Assembly: GCA_040388785.1 (NCBI GenBank) | Contig: JAZKBD010000009.1 | Coordinates: 1-64,000, forward strand | Reading direction: 5' to 3' | Length of the DNA: 64,000 nucleotides | From: 66-474 sp040388785 | GTDB taxonomy: Bacteria > Pseudomonadota > Gammaproteobacteria > Xanthomonadales > Rhodanobacteraceae | Shown here: in pieces, positions 42,916-53,119 of the stretch | Layout of the letters: each line of letters starts with the position of its first letter | Position numbering within the stretch: the stretch's first letter is position 1 | The notes under the pieces: model-generated | The model's input: the letters and a program-made list of their open reading frames with translations, nothing else | The model's database searches: none | What the model was told of the DNA's origin: nothing | Made by a program: the position numbers and the translations under genes

Positions 42916-44108
42916 TGGCGCGCGTTCTCGCCTTGACCAGCCGCGTGCCATGGCCGCCCAGGGAAGGCCATCAATTGCGTTCGTATCACGTGCTGGATGC
43001 GCTGGCGTCGCACCACGAGGTGCACCTGCTGAGTTGCCTGCGAACCGACGATGATCCGGGCAACGGCTCATCGCTGCGCGACAAGTTGGCCAGCTTCGAG
43101 GCGTTGCCGATCCCGGCGGAACATTCGCGCGCTGCACTGGCCTCTGCGCTCGTGCGTGGCATCGTCACCCACACGCCGTTCGTGGCCGCCAAATATTCAT
43201 TCGCCGCGCTGCGCCGGCGCGTCGCTGACCTCGCCGGCCAATTCGATCTCGTGCATGTCGACATGTTGCCGTTGATGGCTCTCGCCGCCGAAATCGATCC
43301 GCGCGTTCCGATCGTGCTCAACGCCCACAACGTCGAGCACACCCTGCTGGCTGCACGCTGCAGGGTCGAACGGCGTTTGGTTGCACGAAGTTTTCTGCGC
43401 AATCAGCTGTCGAAGCTGCGTGCGTTCGAGCGCGATGCGTGCCGGCGCGCATCCACGGTCCTGGCCTGTTCCGAAGACGACGCCACGCAATTGCGGCAAA
43501 TGGCGCCGGAAACACCGGTCGAGGTCGTGCCCAATGGTGTCGACCTGGATTACAACCGGCCGCACGGCGCACCGACCAAGCCGAACCGCATGGTGTTCGT
43601 CGGCCAGATGGGATGGTTTCCGAATCGCGAAGGCATTGAATGGTTCCTTGCGGAAATCCTTCCGCGCATTCTGCCCGCACGAACCGGCGCGGGCATCGTG
43701 ATCGTTGGCAAGCCCGGCGATCTGGCCATCCCCGATGCGATCCGCGATCACGTTGAGCTTGCCGGCTTCGTCGAAGACGTGCGCAAACCGGTACTCGAAT
43801 CCGCCGTGTACGTGGTTCCCCTGCGCGCCGGCAGCGGCACGCGCCTCAAGGTGCTGGAAGCGATGGCGCTGGGCAAGGCGATCGTCACGACCCGCGTGGG
43901 CGCCGAGGGCATCGAACTCGAACCCGGCCGCGACGCGCTGTTCGCCGACGATGCCGACGGCTTTGCACGCGCCGTCGTGCGATTGATGAAGCGACCCGAA
44001 GAAATCGAGAGACTGGGCGCCGCCGCACGCAAGGTGGCCGAACTCCGCTACGGCTGGACCGCGATCGGCCGCGCCATGCTGCCGGCCTACGAACGCCTGT
44101 TGATCTGA
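42915..44108 (+). CDS. GT4 sugar transferase, exosortase-locus type (Stp1-like)
   Basis: The 397-aa enzyme starts 'MARVLALTSRVPWPPREGHQ', matching the 'R(I/V)P(Y/W)PPxxG' N-terminus of the sugar transferases of exosortase-linked EPS loci, and has 'VFVGQMGWFPNREGIEWFL' and 'PLRAGSGTRLKVLEAMALG'. The start codon overlaps the stop of the GT2 gene. It is the last gene of the + arm and converges on a flippase six bases away. Confidence 0.88.
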   Translation: MARVLALTSRVPWPPREGHQLRSYHVLDALASHHEVHLLSCLRTDDDPGNGSSLRDKLASFEALPIPAEHSRAALASALVRGIVTHTPFVAAKYSFAALRRRVADLAGQFDLVHVDMLPLMALAAEIDPRVPIVLNAHNVEHTLLAARCRVERRLVARSFLRNQLSKLRAFERDACRRASTVLACSEDDATQLRQMAPETPVEVVPNGVDLDYNRPHGAPTKPNRMVFVGQMGWFPNREGIEWFLAEILPRILPARTGAGIVIVGKPGDLAIPDAIRDHVELAGFVEDVRKPVLESAVYVVPLRAGSGTRLKVLEAMALGKAIVTTRVGAEGIELEPGRDALFADDADGFARAVVRLMKRPEEIERLGAAARKVAELRYGWTAIGRAMLPAYERLLI

Positions 44109-44114
44109 GGCAGG

Positions 44115-45628
44115 TCAGTCCGATCTGCTGCGCCGCCAGCGCTGCCACTGTTCCAGCAAGGCGTTCCGCAGATTGTGATCGAGCATCAGCGCGGGCCCCG
44201 CGAACAACACCGCTTCGAGCGAAGCCATGGCCGCCAGACGCGCGTGATGCGATGCGAGACCGAACAGTTGCGTCATCCAGGCGACCCACAACACCAGTGC
44301 GCCCAGCCCCAGCGCAAGCACCGTCGTCTGCGTGTTGGGCAGCGCGAAAAGGTCGCGTGGGCACGCGATCCAGCTGCCGGCCCCGAACGTCGCGGCACTT
44401 CCCAGCGTCGCGTAGACCGCGCCCATCACGCCAAAACGCGGAATCAGCAGCACATTCAACAAGACGTTGACGACCGCGGCCAGCGAACTCAACGTGAGGA
44501 TCGTCATCGACCGCTTGTACAACTGCAGCCCGGATGCGCAGAGGTCGACCAGCCCGCCGGCGACGAACATCAGGCACAGGGTCACGAAAACCGGCACCGA
44601 TTCGGCCTTGCTGGGGCCGGTCAACAAAAGGAACGCATCGCGTCCCACCGCCAGCAGTCCCGCCATGGCGGCCACCACTACATAGATCAGCACGTTCAGG
44701 ACGCGACGTTTCGTGCGCACCACCGCCTCTGCGCCTTCGGTTTCGAACTGGCGGACGCTGACCTGGAAATAGCTGATGTTCAGTGCCGCATGCAGCATCA
44801 CGCTGACCTGCAGGGCGAGACTCGCGCCCACGCTGTAGACACCGACGGCATCGGTCGAGCCGGTGAGGCCTTGCAGCATCAGCCTGTCCACCGTGATCAA
44901 CAGGATCACCGCGATTTCGTTGGCCATCAGCGGCACGCCGTAGCGGACGCCCGCGAAGACCTGAACCCAATCGCGATCGCGCCAGTGCATCGGGACTTTT
45001 TGCCGCCAGACCCATGCAGCAAGGGTGATTGCCACGAGGAGTTCGACGGTCAATCTCCCGGCATAGACGCCCGAGGCCGTGCGACTGACGAAATACACGA
45101 TGCCCAGTACGGCCACCACGTTCAACCAGCGACTGCCGGCGTTCACCAGCACGTTCAGCCCGGAGCGTTCCTGCGCCATCATCAGCGCTGCCGACCTTTG
45201 GCGGATCTCCCACGCCAAGCGCCGCAANNNNNNNNNNGTAATAACGACGTCAGCGCCAGCCAGCCGGCGGCGCCATGCGCATAGCGCGCCAGTTGCGGCG
45301 CGGTGGCGAATACGACCATCGCTATCGCCCAAAGCGCGCAGCTTCCCAGGAACGGAATCAGGATCTGGTTGGCGCCGTACCCGGCCAGCGCGCCTGCGCC
45401 GCCCCGGTGCGGATAAAAGCGCAAGGCCGCATGCTGTCCGCCGAACTTGAAAACGGCGGCGAGTACCAGCACGACGCTGTCGAAAATTCCGAGCAGGCCG
45501 TATTGGGTGTAGTCCAGCAATCGCGCCATCACCGGGAACGACACCACGCCGGCCAGCATGACCAGCACACTGCCCAGCGAATAACGCAAGAAATGCGTGG
45601 CGATGCCAGGCCGTATTGCCTCAGCCAT
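44115..45628 (-). CDS. Oligosaccharide flippase (Wzx-like, copy 1; crosses an assembly join)
   Basis: A multi-pass membrane protein (about 500 aa, 12 or more helices) begins 'MAEAIRPGIATHFLRYSLGS' and has 'YTQYGLLGIFDSVVLVLAAV' and 'GVMGAVYATLGSAATFGAG', typical of the polysaccharide transporter family that flips lipid-linked repeats. A 10-N run at 45228-45237 interrupts it near residue 132; the two sides do not overlap and are out of frame if joined directly, so a few bases are missing. Comparison with copy 2 suggests the loss is no more than about ten bases. It is divergent from the NRPS gene. Confidence 0.83.
45228..45237. other. Assembly gap (10 N)
   Basis: This gap lies inside flippase copy 1. 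The flanks share no overlap, and direct joining breaks the frame by two bases, so real sequence is missing here. Confidence 0.85.
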
Positions 45629-45813
45629 TGCGTCAAGGGTTCCCTGTCAGTATCCGGAAACCGAAGGCTGGGTTCCGATCCAACGATTCTAGCCGCGACT
45701 TCCGCACCCCACATTTTGCCAGCCTGCCGTTACCATCAGCGCCACGCGAGCACGGAAATCCCGCCAGGCACGCGCCCATGGCAGGAACGGAATTTGCATC
45801 TGTCCGGAGCAAA
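45629..45813. other. Divergent promoter region between flippase and NRPS
   Basis: These 185 bases must hold the start signals of both the minus-strand flippase and the plus-strand synthetase. Apart from the GGAG before the ATG at 45814, no convincing -35/-10 pair, palindrome or RNA structure was seen. Confidence 0.4.
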
Positions 45814-48468
45814 ATGACCGAGCCCTGCAGCCAACCACCCCCGCACGATAACCCGGCGAATACATCGGAGATGTCCGACGACAGCGCCGGGCGGGCCCCC
45901 ACGCTTGTCCCCGAGTTTCCGCGCACCGTCACGTACATGTTCGCGGCGCAGGCGGCGCGTACGCCGGAGCGAATCGCGGTGGAGTGGCGCGGCGGCGATG
46001 CATGGACCTACCGCGAGTTGCTCGCGAAGGCCGATGCCATCGCGCATGCCCTGTTGGGGCGGGGTGTCGAGCGCGGCGAACTCATCGGTGTCTGCGTCCC
46101 GCGCCGGCCTGACATGCTGGCCGCCGTGCTCGGAGTGATGCGCGCGGGCGCCGCATACGTTGCGCTGGATCCCGCATTTCCCGCCGAACGCCTGCAGTTC
46201 ATGGCGGATCAATCGAGCATCCGGCACGTGCTGGCATGGCGGGCATCGGAAACACCGAAAGTCCTGGCCGAGAACAGAAGTCTTCTCGAACTGGAAAACT
46301 TCGATTCCGAACCCGCGACGCGAGTCGAGCTACCCGATCTCGGTGGCGATGATCTCGCCTACGTGCTCTATACATCCGGATCGACGGGGCAACCCAAGGG
46401 TGTACGAATCCTGCAGCGCAATCATGTCAATATCCTCACCAGCATGCGCCGGGAGCCCGGGATCACCGAGCGCGACGTGTTGTGCGCTGCGACCACCCTC
46501 TCATTCGACATCGCTGCGCTCGAGCTATACCTGCCCCTGCTGGTGGGTGCTCGCGTCGTGATCGCCAGGGAGAACGAACAGGCCGACCCGGCGGGTTTCG
46601 CAGCGGTGCTGCGCGAACACGCCGTGACAGTCCTGCAGACCACGCCCACGCTGCTGCGGCTGCTGCTCAGCAGCGGCCGCAGCCATGAAGTAGCCGGCAT
46701 GAAACTGCTGATCGGTGGCGAAGCAATGCCGCGCGACATCGCCGAAACCATGTTGCCGCGCTGCAGTGAGCTGTGGAACATGTACGGACCTACCGAGACC
46801 ACGGTGTGGTCCACGCTCCACCGTGTGGGTCACGGTGCAGGAGCCGTGCCGCTCGGCAAACCCATTGCGAATACGACCATCCACATCCTCGACGACGCCA
46901 TGCAGGTCGCCCCCGAAGGAGAAATCGGCGAAATCTGGATTGGCGGCGCGGGCGTCGCCGGCGGCTATCTGAATGACCCCCGGAAAACCGCCGAGCGGTT
47001 CCTGCCCGATCCGTTTGCCGGCGACGGCTCGCGGATGTACCGCACCGGCGATCTCGGCAGCCTGCAGGATGGCGTCCTGCACTTCCATGGCAGGGCCGAC
47101 GATCAGATTTCGCTGCGTGGTTACCGGATAGAGCCGGCCGAGATCGAGGCCGCGGCGCTCGCCGAGCATGGCGTGCGACAGGCGGTCGCAGTGGCCCGCG
47201 AGGTCGCCGACGGCGACAAACGGCTGATGCTTTACATCGTTGTCGATTCCGATCCCGGCCTCGTGCCGCGGCTGCGCGCGTCGCTGCACCGCCGGCTTCC
47301 CGCATTCATGTGGCCCCAGCACATCGACGTCCTCGACGCGCTGCCACGCACGCCGAACGGCAAGGTGGATCGCAAGGCTCTGCCGCTTCCGAAGCTTTTG
47401 AGCGCAGCGGAATCCGGCTTGCACGATGCCGAACCCGATCGACTGGAATCGGCGCTGGCAACCATCTGGCGCGAACTGCTCAAGGTCGGCACCGTCACTC
47501 TACACGACGATTTCTTCGACCTTGGTGGTGATTCACTGCTTGCGGTACGGGTGTTCGAGCGCATGCAAGCCGTGACCGGCATCAGCTTGCCGCTGGCCAC
47601 GCTGCTTACTGCGCCAACCATCGCCGCCCAGGCGGCCGCGTTTCGTGCTGCGGGCGCGCTCGAACCTCGTGGACCCGCGCCCGCCGGAACCAATGACACC
47701 CTGGCGGACCATTGGGCGCCGCTCGTACCGATCCAGCCGCACGGCACACGGCCCCCGCTGTTCTTTTTTCATGCGATCGGCGGCAATGTACTGAACTACG
47801 TTGCGCTGGGTCGCGGCTTGGGTGATGACCAGCCGGTGTACGCGTTGCAGGCACTCGGACTCGACGGAATCACACCGCCTCTCGACTCGCTGCCAGCCAT
47901 GGCGCAACGCTACCTGCGTGAAATCCGCAGGTTGCAACCCCGCGGACCATACTTCCTGGCCGGTGGCTCGATGGGCGGCATGGTCGCCTACGAGATCGCA
48001 TTGCAAATGCATTCGCAGGGAGAGCGCATCGGCCTGTTGGCGATGATCGATACGTACGGTCCGGACTATCGTGCCGATCCGGGTGCGCCAATCCGCCTCT
48101 CGCCTGCACGCATCGCGACCGCCCTCTTCGAACGCACACGGCGTCCCGTTGACGCCACACGTGTGCGCCGGTTGCGCGCGGCCGGCAAACCGTTGCCGCA
48201 TGCGCTGCGTTATCGAGAGATCGAGCGCGCCCATTACCGGGCATTGCACGCTTACCATCCCCGGCCCTACGCAGGCTGCGTGATGCTGTTCCGCGCCTCC
48301 GATGCACCCCGCAGCATGCAAGATGCCCACGCACTCGGCTGGACGAACCACATCGGCGGCTGCGAGGTGGTCGAATTGCCGGGCGACCACGACCATTTGA
48401 TCGAACAACCCGAGTTGCGCGAACGATTGCGCGAAGCACTGTTGCGCGCGCGCTCTGCACAATGCTGA
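45814..48468 (+). CDS. Single-module NRPS (A-T-TE), predicted glycine-activating
   Basis: The 884-aa enzyme has an adenylation domain (about 30-535; core 'YVLYTSGSTGQPKG', 'NMYGPTETTVWS', 'YRTGDLG', 'NGKVDRKAL'), a carrier domain with 'DLGGDSLLAV' (phosphopantetheine Ser near 570) and a type I thioesterase (650-880) with 'GGSMGGMVAYE' and 'PGDHDHL'. There is no condensation domain. The ten specificity positions read D-I-L-Q-L-G-M-V-W-K, close to the published glycine code DILQLG(L/M)IWK. The ATG at 45814 has GGAG six bases upstream. The gene stands alone in the middle of the EPS region between two flippases. It could deliver glycine to the polysaccharide or make a small released product. Confidence 0.88.
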   Translation: MTEPCSQPPPHDNPANTSEMSDDSAGRAPTLVPEFPRTVTYMFAAQAARTPERIAVEWRGGDAWTYRELLAKADAIAHALLGRGVERGELIGVCVPRRPDMLAAVLGVMRAGAAYVALDPAFPAERLQFMADQSSIRHVLAWRASETPKVLAENRSLLELENFDSEPATRVELPDLGGDDLAYVLYTSGSTGQPKGVRILQRNHVNILTSMRREPGITERDVLCAATTLSFDIAALELYLPLLVGARVVIARENEQADPAGFAAVLREHAVTVLQTTPTLLRLLLSSGRSHEVAGMKLLIGGEAMPRDIAETMLPRCSELWNMYGPTETTVWSTLHRVGHGAGAVPLGKPIANTTIHILDDAMQVAPEGEIGEIWIGGAGVAGGYLNDPRKTAERFLPDPFAGDGSRMYRTGDLGSLQDGVLHFHGRADDQISLRGYRIEPAEIEAAALAEHGVRQAVAVAREVADGDKRLMLYIVVDSDPGLVPRLRASLHRRLPAFMWPQHIDVLDALPRTPNGKVDRKALPLPKLLSAAESGLHDAEPDRLESALATIWRELLKVGTVTLHDDFFDLGGDSLLAVRVFERMQAVTGISLPLATLLTAPTIAAQAAAFRAAGALEPRGPAPAGTNDTLADHWAPLVPIQPHGTRPPLFFFHAIGGNVLNYVALGRGLGDDQPVYALQALGLDGITPPLDSLPAMAQRYLREIRRLQPRGPYFLAGGSMGGMVAYEIALQMHSQGERIGLLAMIDTYGPDYRADPGAPIRLSPARIATALFERTRRPVDATRVRRLRAAGKPLPHALRYREIERAHYRALHAYHPRPYAGCVMLFRASDAPRSMQDAHALGWTNHIGGCEVVELPGDHDHLIEQPELRERLREALLRARSAQC

Positions 48469-48533
48469 CGGCAGCATGGCAGCCGGCTGGGACGATCAGC
48501 CCCTTGCGCTGAACCGTCCGGCGGTGTGCGGAT

Positions 48534-49334
48534 TCACTGTCCGGAAGCCGTGTTCGTTGCCGCGCGCTGCGCGCGCATCTCGCTCCGGCGCAGTTTCCAC
48601 TCGAGTCCCGCGTAGACCACGCTGCCCAGGAGCTCATGTGTCGCCAATTCGGCCTTGGCCAGGGACGAACTCTGCGGCACGAAGTAACCGGGATCAACGC
48701 CCAATGGAACGTACATCGACCCACTCGGCCATGCACAGGGCTCGAATCCCCACGCGCGAAACGCACCAAGCGCGCGTGGCAGGTGCAATGCCGAACTCAC
48801 CAGCCAAATCCGCTTCGGAACGACCGGCGAAAGTGCGGCAACATTGCGGGCATTCTCCCAGGTCGTGTGCGACTTGGTTTCGGTCTCGATCGCCGAATCC
48901 GGAACGCCCAGCCGTTCCGCCAGTGCCGCCATTATCACTGCCTCGGGAATGCGCCGCCCGCCCCCTGCAATCACCAGGCGCGCACCGGGTGTCCGCCGCC
49001 AAAGCTCCAGCCCCGCCAACAGGCGCTGCAGACTGGGACGGCTAAGTGCCGCAAAATCCTCGGCTGCATGCGGCAAATATTCCGTGCCCCCGGACAAGAC
49101 CACGATCGTCGTGGGTAGAGGCGCCTTGCAAGCTGTGGGCGGCGGCACACGCGACTCGATCATTCGAACCAGTGCGTTCGCGCCGAGCGGTGTCATCGAG
49201 AACACCAGCAGCACTTCGATGGCGAGGCCTGCCCACCGCAAAGCACGCGGCAGACGACGCCAAGCAAGTGCCAGAACCACCGCCATCAGCAGTGCCCAGG
49301 ACAAGGGTGAAAGCACGAAATCCGGGGTCCTCAT
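48534..49334 (-). CDS. YdcF/ElyC-like membrane protein (DUF218)
   Basis: The 266-aa protein has two N-terminal hydrophobic helices and a DUF218 domain: 'TTIVVLSGGTEYLPHAAEDF', 'ARLVIAGGGRR', 'ETETKSHTTWENARN' and 'IWLVSSALHLPRALGAF'. ElyC/SanA/YdcF relatives affect envelope polysaccharide or undecaprenyl-phosphate balance. Here it follows flippase copy 2 by 22 bases on the same strand and converges on the NRPS. A link with lipid-carrier recycling is inference. Confidence 0.82.
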   Translation of the reverse strand: MRTPDFVLSPLSWALLMAVVLALAWRRLPRALRWAGLAIEVLLVFSMTPLGANALVRMIESRVPPPTACKAPLPTTIVVLSGGTEYLPHAAEDFAALSRPSLQRLLAGLELWRRTPGARLVIAGGGRRIPEAVIMAALAERLGVPDSAIETETKSHTTWENARNVAALSPVVPKRIWLVSSALHLPRALGAFRAWGFEPCAWPSGSMYVPLGVDPGYFVPQSSSLAKAELATHELLGSVVYAGLEWKLRRSEMRAQRAATNTASGQ

Positions 49335-49356
49335 TCCGGCGACGCCGAAAAGAACA

Positions 49357-50841
49357 TCACAATTGCCCTGCCCTGCGCTTCTTCCAGTATGCGTAGAGGG
49401 TATCGCGCAGGGCGTGATCCAGCAGCAAAACCGGCAGCACGAACGCAATGCCCATCCATGCGCTCATCGCGACAAGCCGGAGCAGGTGCGAGTGCAACCC
49501 GAACACGCCGGTAAAGCGTGCGACCAGCCATGTCAGCAACCCAAACCCACCCGCAATCAGCAGCGCGCGATTACCAGGCAGCGAACGCAACTCCCGCGGG
49601 CAGAACAGGAATTGCAACACATTCAGGGAAATCAAACTCGCCGCAGTCGCATACACGGCGCCCATGTATCCGTACCTGCCGATCCAGAAATAGTTAAGAA
49701 TGATGTTCACGACCGCGGCAAACGCCGTGAGTATGAAGATGGTGCCGGAGCGCTTATGCAGGGTGAGCCCCGATGCGCAAAGCCCGAGCAAGCCGCTGAA
49801 CACGTAAGTCACCGTCACCCATACGAACACAGGCACCGAGCTGGCCTTGTCACGCCCGGCCAGCACCAGCAGGAGATCGGGTCCGACTGCCAACGTGCCG
49901 ACGATTAATGCTGTCACCACGTAGACCAGCACGTTCAGCACGCGCCGCTTGGTTTGCACTACCGCGCCGGTCCCCTCGGTTTCGTAAACGCGTATGCTGA
50001 CCTGGTTGTAGGCCACCGTAAGCGCGGCGTGCAGCATGGTGTTGATCTTGAGTGCGAGGCCATAGCCGATCGTGTAGATCCCGACCGGAACAAAGTCATG
50101 CAGCTGCTGCTTCAGCATCAGGCGATCAACGAATCCGAGCACGATGATGGAGAGTTCGCTGGCGCCGGACGGAATGCCGTAATGCAGGCCTTCCAGCCAG
50201 TACTTGACGTCGCGGTCGCGCCAGCGCATGGGCAGGTGCCGCAATACCCACACCGCGCCAATGACAGCGATGAGCATGGCCGCGATCAGCCGTGCGGCGT
50301 ATACGCCGGTCGCGGACCGCGACACGAAATACACGATGCCGAGGATGGCGACCACCTCGCCCCACCGCTGGGCCACATCAAACCCGACGCTGAGATCGGA
50401 GCGCTCCTCGGCAGTGAGCACCGAGGTCACGTAGCTGATGCACACCGAAGGAAGCAGGAGAATCAGCATGATCCAGGCTTCCAGCGGATGGCCGACGCGC
50501 CCCGACACGCACCAGATCACCAATACCAGTGCCATCAGCAGCCAGACACCGCAGCTCACGGCGAACGCGAAAAGTACCTGCGTACTGCCGAACCGGAGCA
50601 GTGCAGCACGATCGCCGCCGTGCGGGAAAAAACGCACCACCGAGTGCTGGGAGCCCAGCTTGATGACAGCGATCAGGATCAGCATCCACGCATCGAAGTA
50701 GCCGAGCACGCCGTATTCGGTGTAGTTCAACAGTCGGGTGAGGATGGGATAGGAGACCAGCCCGGCCAGCAGGATCAGGACGTTGCCTGTCGTGTAGCGC
50801 AGATAATGCGTGGCAATGCTGGGACGCGCAGTCGCTGACAT
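49357..50841 (-). CDS. Oligosaccharide flippase (Wzx-like, copy 2)
   Basis: The 494-aa multi-pass protein shares many blocks with copy 1 at 44.1-45.6 kb: 'VVAILGIVYFVSRSATGVYA', 'TKRRVLNVLVYVVTALIVG' and 'GYMGAVYATAASLI'. It is a member of the polysaccharide flippase family and would translocate lipid-linked repeats. The ATG at 50841 is chosen; a GTG four codons earlier is possible. It lies downstream of the terminator that ends the - arm, so it has its own promoter in 50842-50938 or near it. Confidence 0.87.
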   Translation of the reverse strand: MSATARPSIATHYLRYTTGNVLILLAGLVSYPILTRLLNYTEYGVLGYFDAWMLILIAVIKLGSQHSVVRFFPHGGDRAALLRFGSTQVLFAFAVSCGVWLLMALVLVIWCVSGRVGHPLEAWIMLILLLPSVCISYVTSVLTAEERSDLSVGFDVAQRWGEVVAILGIVYFVSRSATGVYAARLIAAMLIAVIGAVWVLRHLPMRWRDRDVKYWLEGLHYGIPSGASELSIIVLGFVDRLMLKQQLHDFVPVGIYTIGYGLALKINTMLHAALTVAYNQVSIRVYETEGTGAVVQTKRRVLNVLVYVVTALIVGTLAVGPDLLLVLAGRDKASSVPVFVWVTVTYVFSGLLGLCASGLTLHKRSGTIFILTAFAAVVNIILNYFWIGRYGYMGAVYATAASLISLNVLQFLFCPRELRSLPGNRALLIAGGFGLLTWLVARFTGVFGLHSHLLRLVAMSAWMGIAFVLPVLLLDHALRDTLYAYWKKRRAGQL

Positions 50842-50938
50842 GAGGGTGGGCACCGGCTCCGATCAAGGCAACCGGAACCCACGTCGTCCGGCGACATGAA
50901 TTGTATCCATGCAGGGCGGCCGTCGCGCCACGACCCGG

Positions 50939-50966
50939 AAAAAACATGGCCCCGAATGGGGCCATG
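50939..50966 (-). terminator. Strong intrinsic terminator of the - EPS arm
   Basis: A perfect 9-bp stem (CATGGCCCC / GGGGCCATG) with a 4-base loop is followed, on the minus strand, by six T (A-run at 50939-50944). It lies 30 bases beyond the stop of the first beta-helix gene and should end transcription coming from 61 kb before flippase copy 2. Confidence 0.85.
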
Positions 50967-50995
50967 AAAAGCACGAAGGAGGGAATCTGTCGGCG

Positions 50996-53119
50996 TCAGT
51001 ACTGAAACAGGTTCCGGGACTGGTGATACACATCGGCGAACCAGTCGAATACGATCAGGAAATAGGATCGCGTCACCGGAGCAACCGCCGGAGTCGCCGC
51101 CATGGGCTTTGCAACGGCAATGGCCGGCACCGGCATGGCTGCATCTGCCGCTGAACCATCGATCTCCACTACAGCGGGTTGCGATCGCGACGTACGCGTA
51201 CGCCACAGCAAACGCGGGGTCGAACGAGAGGTGTAGTAACGTTCGTCATTCAAGCCATCACGCAAACGCCCGCGCAGCGCACCGGACTGTAACCCTGAGC
51301 CAGGCTCCGCAGACACCGGAGTGGCTGAAGCTTTCGGCGGGGCCGGCACCGGTGCATCCGACGCCGGCTGGGTCCCACCACCCGTCGGCGGCAGCGGACT
51401 GTCCCCACTTCCGGAACCGATGAATGCCTGGCCACGATAGGCGATGGCTCCAATATCGATGGGCCCACTGGCTGTGCGCGGGTTGCCATAAAAATCCCAG
51501 GCCACGTTGTACAAACTCCGGTTGGCATTGCCCAAGGCAGGACTGCTCGTCAACGGATTGGCGTTGAATCCGGCCAGCGTTTCGTTGGTCAACTGCGGAT
51601 CCTTGCAGATATTGCCGCCCGGGCAGAAGTTGTTCCGCACGTTCCAGATGATGTTGCTTCCATAATTGGTCACGCCGTTGTAGGTGCCATCGGCGAACCA
51701 TGCCAGCGCGGTGAGGCCGCCTTCGTCGCGCGGAATGACGCTGGTCTGGCCGAGCCAGACATTGTTGTAGAGATTTGCGACGTTGCTGCTGTTGGGCGTA
51801 TAACCTGCGTCGCTGCCGCCACCGACGAACAGAGTGTCCCCATCGCCGGTGATGGTGTTGTAGGCCAGGGTTACAGTCTGATTCGCTCCGTTGAATTCCA
51901 TCACCACCGCAGTGCCGTCGGCGCGGCACATCGTCCCGGCCACGCCACTGGAACCGTCGCCATAGATCGGGAATCCCGCCCAATTGTTGCAATAGCCGTC
52001 CACCACGCTGTTGGTGAGCGTCGCGGTTCCAGAGGCCTTGATGCCATTGCCCGCGTTCTCCCACGCATAGATGCGATCCATCGTCACGCTGCCCGTGCCG
52101 TTGGCGTACAACATGTCAAGGCCATCCTGGGCGTTGGCAATGAAGCTGTCGTTGGTGAAGATCCAGTTTCCGCCTGTCCATGCCGAACCCCAGCCATCAC
52201 CGTAGCCACCTTCGTTCTGCCCCCAGCAACCGACGATGGTCGTCGCCGGATAGGCCTCCGCGCAACCATTCCAGGCCACCGTCGAATTCTGCACGGTGAG
52301 GGTCCCCGAGTCCGTCGAGTTGTGGTTGTTGCCACCCAAATCCCCGTTCCAACCTCCCCAGCCGTTGGCGCGCAAGGTCACCCCATCCAGCAAGGTATTC
52401 CCGGACAAGCGACCCGCATTGATGCCGTAATCGGCGAACCCGTGGATATTGAGGTTCTGCAGGGTCAGATTGGTGACATCCGCAGCATAGATGCCGTTGG
52501 CGGCCCAAGTTCCATACGGATAATTGCTGCCGTTGCAGGCCGTCACCCCACCCGTGTTCGTGGTGGGCTGATACGACGCAATGCACATCGAGTGGTCGGT
52601 CAGCTCCAGACACTTGATGGCGACGTCGTGGACCTGCTCGATATCGAAGATCTCGTAAACGCGCTGGGTGCCCCACAGTTCCGGCGGCGCGCTGCAATTG
52701 GCGCCAGTGATCGTGGTCGGGTGCGTGGCATCGATGCCGGACGGGATCGACGCGATGACGCAGCCCCAGGTTGCCGGCTGATAGCACATATTGTTGTTCG
52801 CGTTCGGCGCTCCGTAGCCCATCATGTAGCTGCCGGAGTCGATCACCAGTGTGTCGCCCGGCTTCATCACGGTCGACGGCGTGAAGTTGCTTGCACGCTG
52901 GCCCGGCTGCAGAGCCCAGAACGGATGGTTGAAGGCACAGGCCTGTTTCGAACCCGAACCCGAGTAGGCGGCATCGGTGGTGCCGGTGCACTGGGAGCTG
53001 GTACCGCCATCCGTACGCACGTACCAGGTCGTGGCCATCGCCGGCGTGGCGGCCAACAGCAATCCGGCAAACGCAGCGAAGACCAGCAGGCAACGGGTGA
53101 AGCGGGAGGGATATTTCAT
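50996..53119 (-). CDS. Secreted parallel beta-helix protein (copy 1)
   Basis: The 707-aa protein has a signal peptide ending 'LLLAATPAMATT' and then repeated short strands of right-handed beta-helix type ('LTLQNLNIHGFADYGINAGR', 'SVTMDRIYAWENAGNGIKAS', 'TLAYNTITGDGDTLFVGGG'). Such folds occur in pectate lyases, alginate epimerases and other polysaccharide-binding enzymes. Compared with its neighbour it has an extra C-terminal part of about 150 residues: a Pro/Ala-rich linker and a basic segment ending with a hydrophobic 'YFLIVFDWFADVY'. Catalytic residues cannot be assigned. It is the last gene before the terminator. Confidence 0.8.
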   Translation of the reverse strand: MKYPSRFTRCLLVFAAFAGLLLAATPAMATTWYVRTDGGTSSQCTGTTDAAYSGSGSKQACAFNHPFWALQPGQRASNFTPSTVMKPGDTLVIDSGSYMMGYGAPNANNNMCYQPATWGCVIASIPSGIDATHPTTITGANCSAPPELWGTQRVYEIFDIEQVHDVAIKCLELTDHSMCIASYQPTTNTGGVTACNGSNYPYGTWAANGIYAADVTNLTLQNLNIHGFADYGINAGRLSGNTLLDGVTLRANGWGGWNGDLGGNNHNSTDSGTLTVQNSTVAWNGCAEAYPATTIVGCWGQNEGGYGDGWGSAWTGGNWIFTNDSFIANAQDGLDMLYANGTGSVTMDRIYAWENAGNGIKASGTATLTNSVVDGYCNNWAGFPIYGDGSSGVAGTMCRADGTAVVMEFNGANQTVTLAYNTITGDGDTLFVGGGSDAGYTPNSSNVANLYNNVWLGQTSVIPRDEGGLTALAWFADGTYNGVTNYGSNIIWNVRNNFCPGGNICKDPQLTNETLAGFNANPLTSSPALGNANRSLYNVAWDFYGNPRTASGPIDIGAIAYRGQAFIGSGSGDSPLPPTGGGTQPASDAPVPAPPKASATPVSAEPGSGLQSGALRGRLRDGLNDERYYTSRSTPRLLWRTRTSRSQPAVVEIDGSAADAAMPVPAIAVAKPMAATPAVAPVTRSYFLIVFDWFADVYHQSRNLFQY

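Noticed and set aside
45616..45813. N-terminal extension of the NRPS from upstream in-frame starts
   Set aside because: The translated stretch has no family similarity, and the best ribosome-binding site (GGAG) lies directly before the ATG at 45814.
48462..48477. Small hairpin ATGCTG-ACGG-CAGCAT at the NRPS stop as a terminator
   Set aside because: The stem has six pairs and no T-run on either strand.
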